A DNA stretch of 64,000 nt from Flaviramulus multivorans (GCF_021728415.1 NZ_JAKKDV010000002.1:496001-560000), one strand, 5' to 3'. Shown: positions 55,484-64,000, counted from the stretch's first letter. Program-made: numbers and translations. Notes: a model not told the origin generated them from the letters alone.

Positions 55484-56476
55484 TTAAATGTTAACATCTT
55501 TAAATGTAAATTCATGCTCTGGTTCTGTTTTAAAGGTCTTCAACCAAGGTGAATATGTTTTTACAGAAATTGTTTTATCGTTTTTATTCACTTTTATTAA
55601 TCGCAAATATCCAGAATCGCCTCTTTCAACACCTTTTACATTTTTCTGATAATTAGCTAGCATTTGGTATACTTTCAATCCATAATCGTTTTGCGATACT
55701 AATTGACCTACACCCGAACCTAATATATGTCCTGAAAATACCATTCTAATGTTTTTGTTTTTTTTAATAAACTTTTCCCAAAGTTGACCTCCATCATTTA
55801 CAGCATCCTCTCCAATCGCTTTACCAACACCATATTTTTGAGGCAAATACCAATCATCGCCATCCTGCAAGGTATTGTCGTTATACATATATGAATGTGT
55901 ATTAACGATTATGCGATGCTCTGGGTATTTTTCAATTATGTTGTTTGCCCAATCAATCGTTTTATTTCTAGGGCCAAACTCTAAGGAGAATACCAACCAA
56001 TTGGTTCCAGCAAGGTTATATTCCGCACAAGAATTATCTATTGTATTCTCAGGAAATGTTGCTATAGAGTTAGAGTTCTTTATATATTGGTTTATTGGAA
56101 AATAGGTGTTTGCCAAAACAGTGTTTCTAGTATCGGCAAATTTTCCAGGTTGGCTTCCCATATCATGATTACCTAAGGCTAAATTGTAAGGAACTTTTTG
56201 GTTTAAAAGTGAAAGCCCTGATTTTGCAACTTCCCATTCTTCTTCAGAATTATTTTGAGTAATATCGCCAACATGCAATACAAACGAAAATCTATCTTTT
56301 TGGTTTACAATCCATTCCATTTGGCTTTTATAAACTTCAGGAAATTCTTCAACTAAGGTTTGCGAATCTGGAAGCACTACAAACTCAAAACTATTTTGGC
56401 TATTAACCGTTGAGTTAACCATACAAAACAAGGTAGCTATTGCTTTAAAAATATGTATGTTGCTAAATAATACCAT
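55484..56476 (-). CDS. Exported calcineurin-like metallophosphoesterase
   Basis: 330 residues with a signal peptide (cleavage near VNSQ, residue 26). Metal motifs are VVLPDSQT (Asp-x-Gln instead of Asp-x-His), LHVGDIT (GD), LALGNHDMGS (GNHD), VNTHSYMY and MVFSGHILGSG (GH). Such a phosphatase in a polysaccharide locus may remove phosphate-based substituents, for instance from phosphoglycerol-bearing glucans, which is a proposal only. It ends 7 bp from the GH144 stop on the downstream side. Confidence 0.85.
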   Translation of the reverse strand: MVLFSNIHIFKAIATLFCMVNSTVNSQNSFEFVVLPDSQTLVEEFPEVYKSQMEWIVNQKDRFSFVLHVGDITQNNSEEEWEVAKSGLSLLNQKVPYNLALGNHDMGSQPGKFADTRNTVLANTYFPINQYIKNSNSIATFPENTIDNSCAEYNLAGTNWLVFSLEFGPRNKTIDWANNIIEKYPEHRIIVNTHSYMYNDNTLQDGDDWYLPQKYGVGKAIGEDAVNDGGQLWEKFIKKNKNIRMVFSGHILGSGVGQLVSQNDYGLKVYQMLANYQKNVKGVERGDSGYLRLIKVNKNDKTISVKTYSPWLKTFKTEPEHEFTFKDVNI

Positions 56477-56483
56477 TAAATTT

Positions 56484-57848
56484 TTAATAATTGAAACCTA
56501 ATTTATCCAAGCCATTTTTAACATCTTCATTTTGCATAAACAAATTCCAAAGTAAACCTGTTCTATGATTTTCTATCATTATAATTTGTGGACCTTGGTC
56601 TATAGCTAAATATGCGTTTGCAACCCAAAAATTATAATGAGGACTAAAAGCATCGTAAAACCCAGCAACCCCCAATACTTTTTCTTTTTTCTGATAGAGA
56701 TAGTGCATAACTTTTAAAGACTCCGTAGGAGTATAAGGGATAGAACTTATTGCTGCTGTTGGTGAAATAACACCTAGATCATTTGTTGGACTATGAGCTG
56801 AATAGCCAATGGAACCATCACTATTTCTGGAATAGCTTGCTGTTAAACCCCATAAATTTTCACCATAATCATCATAGTTTTTAGGATTAACAATACAATA
56901 CTGTCTGTTTATTTTTGTGTGGTTTACAGCTAAATTCCAATAATTACCATACTGATCTGTCAAGTTTTTCGGATTCAAGCCTAAAAAAGAATAATGACTA
57001 AAAAACAATGGCCCTCCAAAATTAGAGCCTCCAGCATGTTTAAGAACTAGCGGAAACCCATATTGCGACGCAGCAGATACGATAGCTCCTGAATTCGCCC
57101 AACCTTTTTCGTAAACCTCTTTAGTTATGGAATAATTGGGTGAAGCCACAGCTAAAACATAAGTAATCATAGTTTCATTGTAGCCTTGAAGTTTAAGATT
57201 AATATCGAACCCATAGTTTGGACTCCAATGCCAATACAATACTTCTTGATTTTGTGTATACCAATCCCATTCTACACCTTTCCACAGAGCATCGGCTTGA
57301 TTAGCTAGTGCTTGTTCTTCAGTAGATCCATCTTTAAAATACTCTTTTACACAAATTAACCCTTGTACCAAAAATGCCGTTTCAACAAGATCACCGCCAT
57401 CATCTTTTGTACTAAATGGAATAACATTTCCTGTTCCTCCATCAATCCAATGCGACCAAGCTCCATGAAATCGATTGGCTCCTTCCAAAAAATCTAAAAT
57501 TTTGTCAAGTCTTTGAACCCCTTCTACCCTCGTTATATACCCTCTTTCAATACCCACTAATATAGCCATTAAGCCAAATCCCGTCCCGCCAGAAGTAACA
57601 ACATTATCATTTAAAGTTGGGTTACTAGGGTGATATCTCTCTTTTGCCGCTCCGGAGTCTAAATTGGCAAAATCCCAAAAGTATTTGAATGTTTCTCTTT
57701 GGGTTAAATTCATCATTTCCTCATCCGACAAAGGTTCTATTACGGGTTCATCATCAGGCATATAAGGTTCTTGATACCCTGGACCACGATCTGATCCGCA
57801 GGAAAATAGAATGAAAGCAACGAGTATTAAATAATAGTATCTATACAT
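56484..57848 (-). CDS. GH144-family beta-1,2-glucanase (second copy), lipoprotein
   Basis: 454 residues with a lipoprotein signal (Cys17). It belongs to the (alpha/alpha)6 glycoamylase/GH144 family: TFKYFWDFANLDSGAAKER, SGGTGFGLMAILVGIERGY, RFHGAWSHWIDG, DDGGDLVETAFLVQGL, EWDWYTQNQEVLYWHWSPNYG and AIDQGPQIIMIENHRTGLLW are all present. Characterised GH144 enzymes are endo-beta-1,2-glucanases. It lies 6 bp downstream of its paralog. Older tools label it glucoamylase, but GH144 is the better description. Confidence 0.88.
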   Translation of the reverse strand: MYRYYYLILVAFILFSCGSDRGPGYQEPYMPDDEPVIEPLSDEEMMNLTQRETFKYFWDFANLDSGAAKERYHPSNPTLNDNVVTSGGTGFGLMAILVGIERGYITRVEGVQRLDKILDFLEGANRFHGAWSHWIDGGTGNVIPFSTKDDGGDLVETAFLVQGLICVKEYFKDGSTEEQALANQADALWKGVEWDWYTQNQEVLYWHWSPNYGFDINLKLQGYNETMITYVLAVASPNYSITKEVYEKGWANSGAIVSAASQYGFPLVLKHAGGSNFGGPLFFSHYSFLGLNPKNLTDQYGNYWNLAVNHTKINRQYCIVNPKNYDDYGENLWGLTASYSRNSDGSIGYSAHSPTNDLGVISPTAAISSIPYTPTESLKVMHYLYQKKEKVLGVAGFYDAFSPHYNFWVANAYLAIDQGPQIIMIENHRTGLLWNLFMQNEDVKNGLDKLGFNY

Positions 57849-57854
57849 TAATTT

Positions 57855-59210
57855 TTAGTTTTTTACTGTAAAACCTAGTTTTTCTAACCCTTTTAAAACA
57901 TCTTTATTCTTCATAAATAAATCCCAAAGGAGACCTGTTCTATAATTTTCAATCATTACAGGAATTGGACCTTGATCTATTGCCAAGTATCTTGGTAAAT
58001 ACCAATTATCTTGTAAACTAAAGGCATCATATGGGCCATATTTTCCTATTAATGAATCGTGGTTTTTATATATGTTTTTTAGCATTTGCATACTTTCTTT
58101 TGGTGTATACGGAAAGGATGATAGTGCCGCTGTTGGCGAAATAACGCCCAAGTCTGCATTTGGTCTATGACCTGCGTAGCCTTTAATTGAATAACTTGAA
58201 GTTAACCCCCATAAACTATCTCCATATCCTTTGAATTTTTTTGGATTATCAACAGCGTATTTATAATGAATTTTAGCTTGATTTTGAACAAGTTTCCAAT
58301 AATCCGCATATTTATCTGAAAGTCCTTTTGGGTTTAACCCAAGATAAGAATAATGCGCCCAAAAAAGTGGTCCTACTGGTGAATCATCATGTTCGTAATA
58401 ATCTAAAACCAAATCTTCTCCATAGAATTTTTCGTTTGAAACAATTTTTCCATCTCCAGCCCAACCTTTATCATATACCGATGGCTCAATAGGATGTGTT
58501 GGCGATGCCGCGGCAAGTACATACATAATTAAGCATTCGTTGTAACCTCCCACAGGAAAATTCATTTCCCATTGATACTCTGGTGACCAATGCCAATACA
58601 ACACATCTTCACCTTTGGTGTACCAATCCCATTCAACTTCTTTCCAAAGTTTATCAATCTTTGATGCGAGTAGTTGTTCTTTTTCGTTTCCGTCTCTAAA
58701 GTATTCAGCAACTGTTAAAAGTCCTTGTACTAAAAAAGCAGTTTCAACTAAATCACCACCATTATCTTTTTTGCTAAACGGAGTCACTTTTCCACTTTCA
58801 CCATTAATCCAATGTGGCCATGCACCATGAAAACGGTCGGCTTTTTCTAAAAAATCTACTATTTTAAAATATCTATTTAACGCATCTTTTCTAGAAATAA
58901 AACCTCTTTCTACGCCTACCAAAATTGCCATCAAACCAAAACCACTACCACCTGTTGTTACAGTGTTTTTAGGTGACGTTGGATAAATATTATCCATGTG
59001 CAAGCGTTCTCTGGCTAAACCAGAGTTAGGTTCTGCCCCTTCCCAAAAATAATTTATGGTTTGCTTCTGTATAGTATCTAATAACTCATCATTTGTTGAA
59101 AACGTTTTTTCATTTTCAACATTAGCCATGTGTGCTTTCTTTTTATTGCAAGAAAATAATATGATTAAGATACTAAAAAGAGATGCTATTTTTAGTCCAT
59201 AATGTGCCAT
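57855..59210 (-). CDS. GH144-family beta-1,2-glucanase (first copy), lipoprotein
   Basis: 451 residues from the ATG at 59210 (MAHYGLKIASLFSILIILFSC, Cys21). The same GH144 blocks are seen: TINYFWEGAEPNSGLARERL, SGFGLMAILVGVERGF, RFHGAWPHWING, NGGDLVETAFLVQGLL and EWDWYTKGEDVLYWHWSPEYQ. The frame opens at 59240, but that ATG falls in a perfect 11-bp hairpin (59228-59260), so I use 59210. As both GH144 copies are lipid-anchored, one is likely outside the cell for endo-cleavage and the other may finish in the periplasm; which is which cannot be read. Confidence 0.88.
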   Translation of the reverse strand: MAHYGLKIASLFSILIILFSCNKKKAHMANVENEKTFSTNDELLDTIQKQTINYFWEGAEPNSGLARERLHMDNIYPTSPKNTVTTGGSGFGLMAILVGVERGFISRKDALNRYFKIVDFLEKADRFHGAWPHWINGESGKVTPFSKKDNGGDLVETAFLVQGLLTVAEYFRDGNEKEQLLASKIDKLWKEVEWDWYTKGEDVLYWHWSPEYQWEMNFPVGGYNECLIMYVLAAASPTHPIEPSVYDKGWAGDGKIVSNEKFYGEDLVLDYYEHDDSPVGPLFWAHYSYLGLNPKGLSDKYADYWKLVQNQAKIHYKYAVDNPKKFKGYGDSLWGLTSSYSIKGYAGHRPNADLGVISPTAALSSFPYTPKESMQMLKNIYKNHDSLIGKYGPYDAFSLQDNWYLPRYLAIDQGPIPVMIENYRTGLLWDLFMKNKDVLKGLEKLGFTVKN

Positions 59211-59227
59211 GTAAGTGCGATTTAAGA

Positions 59228-59260
59228 AATTTAGCTGCATTGATGCAACGCAGCTAAATT
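59228..59260 (-). promoter_or_regulatory. Intercistronic hairpin between the LamG gene and the GH144 genes
   Basis: A perfect 11-bp stem AATTTAGCTGC / GCAGCTAAATT with an 11-nt loop lies in the only large (about 120 bp) gap in the locus. It has no T-run after it on the minus strand, so it is more likely an mRNA stabiliser or processing site than a true terminator. It would sit at the 3' end of the susC-susD-LamG messages. Confidence 0.6.
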
Positions 59261-59329
59261 CACATTAAACAAACAACTATAAAAAACTATTACTAAAACT
59301 TTAAAAAATTATAAATTGAATTTAAAGTT

Positions 59330-61072
59330 TTAATCAGCGTTCATTATTGCTTGGATTTCTGTTTGAGTTAAAGCCTTGTTGTATAGAGCCAATTCATCCA
59401 AATAACTCAGATCTGACTTGTGATTCCAACCGACAAACCTTGGTGCACCAGACATGATTGAAAGGATATCACAACCAGTCCAATCAACACCAGCAAAAGC
59501 ACCTTGCCTAACTACCTGACCATTAATATAAACTACACATTCAGTTCCAGAAATTGTAAAGGCTAAATGCACCCAATCGTTTAATGCTGGATCAACATCT
59601 GCTGCTGCTCCTCCGTCAAACCAAGAGTCGCCTGCACCATGCCCAACATTTAATTTAAAACGTTGCATACCGCCAGCATTTTCTCGGAAAAATCTAAAAC
59701 CACTTTTACGGTTGTTAGGAGCTGTAGGATTAGCATCATCTGGTGGACCAATAACTAATACACCTGCTCTGTCTGGATCCGCATTTAACTTATACCACAT
59801 GGTTGCACTAAGTTCTGAGCCTAATAAACCTGCTGTAGGGAATGTTAAATATGAATCTGTAGCTCCTGCATACGCATTCAATCCTTTATATGATTCACCG
59901 GCAAAACCTGGGCTTCCCACTTCTGTAGCGTCCGTTTTACTTATAGACTCTGTATAGCTTCCATTGAATGACATATTTAGTACTTTACTACTTTGTGCCA
60001 TCATATTAATTACATCATCTTGAGTTAATGCATTGCTAAATAATCTTAGCTCATCCATATTACTTAGGTCTGATTTGTGATTCCATCCTGCAAATCTTGG
60101 TTCTCCAGACATAATTGAAAGAATATCACATCCAGCCCAGTCTACACCTGAAAAAGCACCTTGTCTAACGACTTGTCCGTTTATGTAAACCACACACTCC
60201 GTTCCGGAAATTGTGAATGCAAAATGTGTCCATTCTCCTGTATCTGGCATAACATCTGCTGCTGCACCTCCATCAAACCATGAATCGGCTGTTCCGTTTC
60301 CTACATTTAACTTAAACCGCTGCATACCACCCGCATTTTCTCTAAAAAATCTAAATCCACTCTTACGGTTGTTCTGCGCTGTTGGGTTTGCTGTATCTGG
60401 AGGTCCTATTACCAAGACACCTGCTCTGTCTGGTGTTCCATTTACTTTCATCCAGAAAGAAGCACTAAACTCACTCCCTAACATCCCTGTAGTTGGGTAT
60501 GTTAAATAAGAATCTGTAGCTCCTGCATATGAGTTTGAGCCTAAAACAGCATCAGAAGAAAACCCTGGAGAGCCTACTTCTGTAGCATCTGTTACAGTTA
60601 TTAAATTAGTATAACTTCCATCGAAATTCATATAGAACATTTCGCCGCTGAATAGTGGTGTATATGGTGGTTGTTTACTAAAGTTAACAATAGATGATGT
60701 AGAGTTTCCTGCTAAGTCTGTTGCAGTCACTGTAAGTACATGATCTCCAGTAACTATATTGTCATAAACAAATTCATTTTTGAAAATACGATAATCAATA
60801 AACGAATCGTAGGATGCTATTACTGCCCCATCTAAATTTACAGTAACTGAGGCTATTTCAATATCATCCTCTGCAACAAAATCAATTGTTGTTGAAGTTA
60901 CTAAATCAGGAACCTGTATTTCAAAACCTTCAACAGGTCTCATAATAGTTACAATGGGTGCTCCAGCATCTGGTCCTGGATCTACCTGAGTTATTGGGTC
61001 TATTCCTTCATAACAGGATGACATGATAATTAATGCCATGAATGTCAATAAATATTTATATAGTTTTTTCAT
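59330..61072 (-). CDS. Surface lipoprotein with Ig-like and two LamG domains (SusE-position binding protein)
   Basis: 580 residues with a lipoprotein signal (MSSC, Cys20). An Ig-like domain spans about 40-135. Two LamG/concanavalin-like domains follow at about 145-358 and 364-578, almost identical to each other over stretches such as NNRKSGFRFFRENAGGMQRF and GTECVVYINGQVVRQGAF. Its place after SusC/SusD is that of the SusE/SusF-type surface glycan-binding proteins. The two LamG units should bind the polysaccharide with higher avidity. No catalytic motif is visible. Confidence 0.85.
   Translation of the reverse strand: MKKLYKYLLTFMALIIMSSCYEGIDPITQVDPGPDAGAPIVTIMRPVEGFEIQVPDLVTSTTIDFVAEDDIEIASVTVNLDGAVIASYDSFIDYRIFKNEFVYDNIVTGDHVLTVTATDLAGNSTSSIVNFSKQPPYTPLFSGEMFYMNFDGSYTNLITVTDATEVGSPGFSSDAVLGSNSYAGATDSYLTYPTTGMLGSEFSASFWMKVNGTPDRAGVLVIGPPDTANPTAQNNRKSGFRFFRENAGGMQRFKLNVGNGTADSWFDGGAAADVMPDTGEWTHFAFTISGTECVVYINGQVVRQGAFSGVDWAGCDILSIMSGEPRFAGWNHKSDLSNMDELRLFSNALTQDDVINMMAQSSKVLNMSFNGSYTESISKTDATEVGSPGFAGESYKGLNAYAGATDSYLTFPTAGLLGSELSATMWYKLNADPDRAGVLVIGPPDDANPTAPNNRKSGFRFFRENAGGMQRFKLNVGHGAGDSWFDGGAAADVDPALNDWVHLAFTISGTECVVYINGQVVRQGAFAGVDWTGCDILSIMSGAPRFVGWNHKSDLSYLDELALYNKALTQTEIQAIMNAD
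59339..60640 (-). repeat. Tandem duplication of the LamG domain
   Basis: Residues 145-358 (60640-59999) and 364-578 (59983-59339) of the LamG lipoprotein align with a constant offset of 219 residues and long identical blocks. Both begin F-DGSYT or FNGSYT and then TDATEVGSPGF, and both end in an LTQ-x-x-(I) helix. It is a recent or homogenised intragenic duplication. Confidence 0.8.
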
Positions 61073-61084
61073 AATAAAATCTTT

Positions 61085-62620
61085 TTAGTTGTTTTGAAGC
61101 GGTAAAAGGTCTAATTGTGCCTGAGGGTATGGAAGTAACTCTTTATCTGCTGTAAAAGTTCTACCATCATAACTTAGCTCATCATACCTATCTAAACGTA
61201 TCATGTCATAATATCTAACACCCCATTCCATAGCTAATTCAGCGAATTTTTCATCCATAACTTGCTGATTAGTTACTCCTGACAAGGTGCTTAGTCCTGC
61301 TCTTGTTCTTACCAAATTCACTGCATCATCTGCGGACATAGCACTACTAGACGCTCCTTGAGTTAAAGCTTCGGCATGCATAAGTAGTATTTCCGCATAT
61401 CTAAACACGATGAAATTTTTACTTGACCCATATGAATTTCTTCCTGGTGTTAATTGAACGGAAGGCAAGTAATGCTTACCACTTGCAAACATAGCTCTAG
61501 GATAATCGTTAAATCTATCTCCATCTGGTGTTGTATTAGAAATAAATCCTGGTAACGTTGCATAATTTGGATCTGACATAACTTCAGCAATACCTCGCGG
61601 TGTAAAAATTACACTTGTTTGAAGACGTGTAACCTCATTTCTATCCAACATAAATTTTATGTATTTCAAACTAGGCTCATAAAAACCCCAACCCCCAGAG
61701 GCGGTAGAAACAGCGGGTGTCCAATTAGATGGCCCAAATGGAGCATATAAATGGTTGTTAACTGCACCAGTATCTGAGTTATAATCTGAGAATTGTAATT
61801 CAAATAAACTTTCGTTACTTAATTCACCAGGTTTTTTAAAAAGTTGATAAAAATCTGAGTATAAAGAAAATTTACCAGAAGCAATAATCTCACCAGTGGC
61901 ATTTGCAACACCCTGATAATTTTCCATTTCTAAATTTGCTAAGGCTTTTACCGTTAAAGCGGTATATTTAGTTACACCCCCTACAACATCTTGTCGCTCA
62001 TTAGGGCGCATATCTGGAAGAAAAGGCATCGCTTCATCCATTAAGTCTGAAACGTATTGCATCACTTCTTGTTTGGTCGCAACACCTCTTTCAATATCTG
62101 CCGTTACATTTGAAGATGTAATTATAAAAATATCTCCCCAAAGACGAGACATTTGCAAATGTTGAAAACCACTTAATACTTTGGTTTCAGCTATGTATTG
62201 ATCTGCTAAAGCAATGTCATTCCCCGTGGCAAATGCTTTATATCTTTCGATAGTTTCTCCAGAGTTTAGGATATCAACTATATCTCCATAAAAGTTTTCC
62301 CAAACTTGGTTGAACATCCAAAAACCATTATCATAATTAAATAAATCAGTTTCCGCAAAAAGTGGCTGATCACCTAGCCCTCCTGCATTTACATCATCTC
62401 CTCTAACACCAAGTAATAATGGATCTTCCCAACCTCTTGAATACACTTCTGAATAGGCTCCTATAAGCGGTAGTATCATATTTTCTGTAAGTGTAAAATC
62501 AAGGTCATCTGCTGCCAATTGACCATCATTTTCTTGTAATTTTTCACTGCATGAAAACACTAGCATGCATAACGCCAGAATAAATCCTAGCTGTTTTGAT
62601 AGTTGTTTAAAATTTTTCAT
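61085..62620 (-). CDS. SusD-family nutrient-binding lipoprotein
   Basis: 511 residues with a lipoprotein signal (CMLVFSC, Cys24). It has the SusD/RagB N-domain (YSEVYSRGWEDPLL), the TPR-like helices (KVLSGFQHLQMSRLWGDI, YTALTVKALANLEMENYQ) and the conserved C-terminal region (NFIVFRYAEILLMHAEALTQ... LVRTRAGL, ELAMEWGVRYYDMIRLDRYDEL). SusD sits on the outer face over SusC and captures oligosaccharides. It follows susC by 12 bp and precedes the LamG gene by 12 bp. Confidence 0.93.
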   Translation of the reverse strand: MKNFKQLSKQLGFILALCMLVFSCSEKLQENDGQLAADDLDFTLTENMILPLIGAYSEVYSRGWEDPLLLGVRGDDVNAGGLGDQPLFAETDLFNYDNGFWMFNQVWENFYGDIVDILNSGETIERYKAFATGNDIALADQYIAETKVLSGFQHLQMSRLWGDIFIITSSNVTADIERGVATKQEVMQYVSDLMDEAMPFLPDMRPNERQDVVGGVTKYTALTVKALANLEMENYQGVANATGEIIASGKFSLYSDFYQLFKKPGELSNESLFELQFSDYNSDTGAVNNHLYAPFGPSNWTPAVSTASGGWGFYEPSLKYIKFMLDRNEVTRLQTSVIFTPRGIAEVMSDPNYATLPGFISNTTPDGDRFNDYPRAMFASGKHYLPSVQLTPGRNSYGSSKNFIVFRYAEILLMHAEALTQGASSSAMSADDAVNLVRTRAGLSTLSGVTNQQVMDEKFAELAMEWGVRYYDMIRLDRYDELSYDGRTFTADKELLPYPQAQLDLLPLQNN

Positions 62621-62632
62621 ATTGCTTTTTTT

Positions 62633-64000
62633 TTAAATTTTTATATTTACTCCTACTGTATAAATTGCTGGAATTGGATACGTTTGACGGTCAATTCCAC
62701 TCGCAACTTCAGGATTAAATCCGTTATACTTAAAAGATGTAAAAGGTCGTTCTGCCGTAAAGGTCAGTTTAGTTTCTGGCATATTTTTACCGATTAATGA
62801 ACCTGCTGGTATAGTATATGCTAATTGAATATTTTGGATACGGAAATAATCACCGTCTTCAACATAAAACGTACTCATTCTTTGATTCCAACCTTTCCTT
62901 CTACCTGCTGAAGATGGGTATGAGTTAGTTGTACCTTCACCATGCCATCTATTAATCGCAAAATCTGCATCAACATTAGTGTCATTAGTAAAAATTACTT
63001 CTCCTCTTTTTCGGTTAAGTATTTGATTACCTGTTTGTCCAGCTATATCAACTGACAAGTCAAAGTTTTTATATGAAACACTCATATTTGCTCCATAATT
63101 AAAGTCAGGTAAAAAAGACCCTAGAACCACTCTATCAGCATCATCAATAGTACCACTATTATCTTGATCTACGTATTTAAAATCACCTGGTTCTAAATTA
63201 TTTGCCACAGCGATAGGATCGCTTTGTACTTCAGCATCGTTTTGATAAACTCCGGCAACCTCTAACCCAAAGAATGCCTCTATTGGTTGTCCTACCATAG
63301 ATCTTTGACGAAACTCAGCGCTTCCAGTATCAAAATAACCAGCCTCGCTATTAATTTGTGTCACTGTATTTTTAAGAGTTCCTATATTACCACCAACTGA
63401 AAAGCTCCAATTATCTGATAATTGTTGACTCCAATTTACTGCTATTTCTAAACCTTCATTTCTCATTTCTCCAGCATTCTCAAGAATCGTATTACTTACT
63501 ATAGGTTGATCAATAGGTAAAACTAATCTCTTAGTATCTCTTATAAAATAGTCTGCTTCTAAAGTCATTCTATTATCAAACAATCGCGCACTAATACCAA
63601 AATTTGTTTCCTCCAAAATTTCTCTTTCTAAATCCGTAAAATTACTAGAGCTAATAATTCCATTGGTTGGCGTGTCTCCTATTGCGGTAGTAACTTGAGA
63701 TATTGTTCTTGTTCCTGAACTACCACCTAACTGACCATTAGCTAGTTGTCCCCAGCTAGCACGAAGCTTTAAGAAATCGAAAACACCATTATCTTCCATA
63801 AAGCTTTCGCTAGAAATAACCCAACCCACACCAATTGAAGGCGTTGTTTCCCAAATTTTCTTTGGAAACTTTGCATCTCCTTCATGTCTTACAGTTGCAT
63901 TTAAAAGATATTTGTCCTTAAAGCTATATTCTAGTCTTCCAAAATAAGCCAAGGTATAGAAGCGGTCACCAATTTCGTTGACTTGATTGCCAAACGATGT
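62633..64000 (-). CDS. SusC-family TonB-dependent receptor, 5' end beyond window
   Basis: The C-terminal 455 residues of a SusC/RagA-type barrel are visible, reading in from the right edge. They contain the family blocks LAYFGRLEYSFKDKYLLNATVR, GWVISSESFM, LRASWGQLANGQLG, NFGISARLFDNRMTLEADYF, DRVVLGSFLPDFNYGANMSVSYKNFDLS and end YTVGVNIKI. Plug and carboxypeptidase-like N-domain lie outside the window. It imports beta-glucan oligosaccharides with SusD through TonB energy. An internal TTG that gives MAYFG is not a start. Confidence 0.93.
   Translation of the reverse strand, partial: TSFGNQVNEIGDRFYTLAYFGRLEYSFKDKYLLNATVRHEGDAKFPKKIWETTPSIGVGWVISSESFMEDNGVFDFLKLRASWGQLANGQLGGSSGTRTISQVTTAIGDTPTNGIISSSNFTDLEREILEETNFGISARLFDNRMTLEADYFIRDTKRLVLPIDQPIVSNTILENAGEMRNEGLEIAVNWSQQLSDNWSFSVGGNIGTLKNTVTQINSEAGYFDTGSAEFRQRSMVGQPIEAFFGLEVAGVYQNDAEVQSDPIAVANNLEPGDFKYVDQDNSGTIDDADRVVLGSFLPDFNYGANMSVSYKNFDLSVDIAGQTGNQILNRKRGEVIFTNDTNVDADFAINRWHGEGTTNSYPSSAGRRKGWNQRMSTFYVEDGDYFRIQNIQLAYTIPAGSLIGKNMPETKLTFTAERPFTSFKYNGFNPEVASGIDRQTYPIPAIYTVGVNIKI

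Noticed and set aside
56484-59210. Glucoamylase acting on starch
   Set aside because: The motifs are those of the glycoamylase family now placed in GH144 (beta-1,2-glucanase); no alpha-glucan enzymes such as GH13 are nearby.
1-64000. CRISPR arrays, tRNA or rRNA genes, insertion sequences
   Set aside because: I saw no regularly spaced direct repeats, no cloverleaf apart from the tmRNA ends, and no transposase or integrase frame in the window.

Overview
The window is AT-rich DNA from a member of the Bacteroidota, most likely a marine-type Flavobacteriaceae. The evidence is a SusC/SusD-led polysaccharide utilization locus, many short Cys-lipoproteins, TAnnTTTG-type -7 promoter boxes, DUF families typical of flavobacteria, and a tmRNA tag ending GENNYALAA. 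I cannot fix the genus from sequence alone.

Positions 1-20.4 kb hold mixed housekeeping and envelope genes: a potassium channel (cut by the left edge) with a PspC protein, a DUF2851 protein, a KynB-like cyclase lipoprotein, DUF2721, a DNA alkylation repair HEAT protein, a CBS-domain cystathionine beta-synthase, a small exported CH-motif peptide, a LolC/E-type permease, a DUF1343 (NamZ-like) lipoprotein, a glycerophosphodiesterase, a sterol-desaturase-family enzyme, a YkgJ-type Cys-cluster protein, a methyltransferase, an amidohydrolase lipoprotein, and a barrel plus giant TPR pair. Several REP-like palindromic repeats lie here; one is read in frame inside a protein and one supplies a start codon.

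Positions 20.5-31 kb are a cell-surface glycan region: ftsE followed by two GT2 genes on the plus strand, then a minus-strand run of two tandem Wzx-type flippases, an EptA-like phosphoethanolamine transferase, a polytopic membrane protein, a GT2 and a GT4. Positions 31-42.4 kb hold a YgjV-like protein, typA/bipA, kdsA, two DUF1801 proteins, a winged-helix regulator operon sharing a perfect 19-bp dyad with the next (MpaB-like) gene, a set of polytopic membrane proteins (DUF4173-like, DUF2809, DUF1361), an SDR and a saccharopine/alanine-dehydrogenase-like enzyme. The ssrA tmRNA gene lies at 42.5-42.9 kb and ends in a bidirectional terminator.

Positions 43-64 kb are one long minus-strand polysaccharide utilization locus. 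In transcription order it has SusC (cut by the right edge), SusD, a double-LamG lipoprotein, two tandem GH144-family proteins, a metallophosphoesterase, a serine esterase, two tandem GH3s, a GH2 with a malectin-like C-terminus, a second esterase, an S1-type sulfatase and a GH43 with discoidin and FN3 domains. Twin GH144 plus GH3 points to a beta-1,2-glucan backbone. The sulfatase, esterases, metallophosphoesterase, GH2 and GH43 suggest a decorated or branched version, which is the most novel proposition here. Just past the last gene is an in-frame remnant that looks like the C-terminus of an endonuclease/exonuclease/phosphatase protein, indicating that the end of the locus was rearranged beside ssrA.
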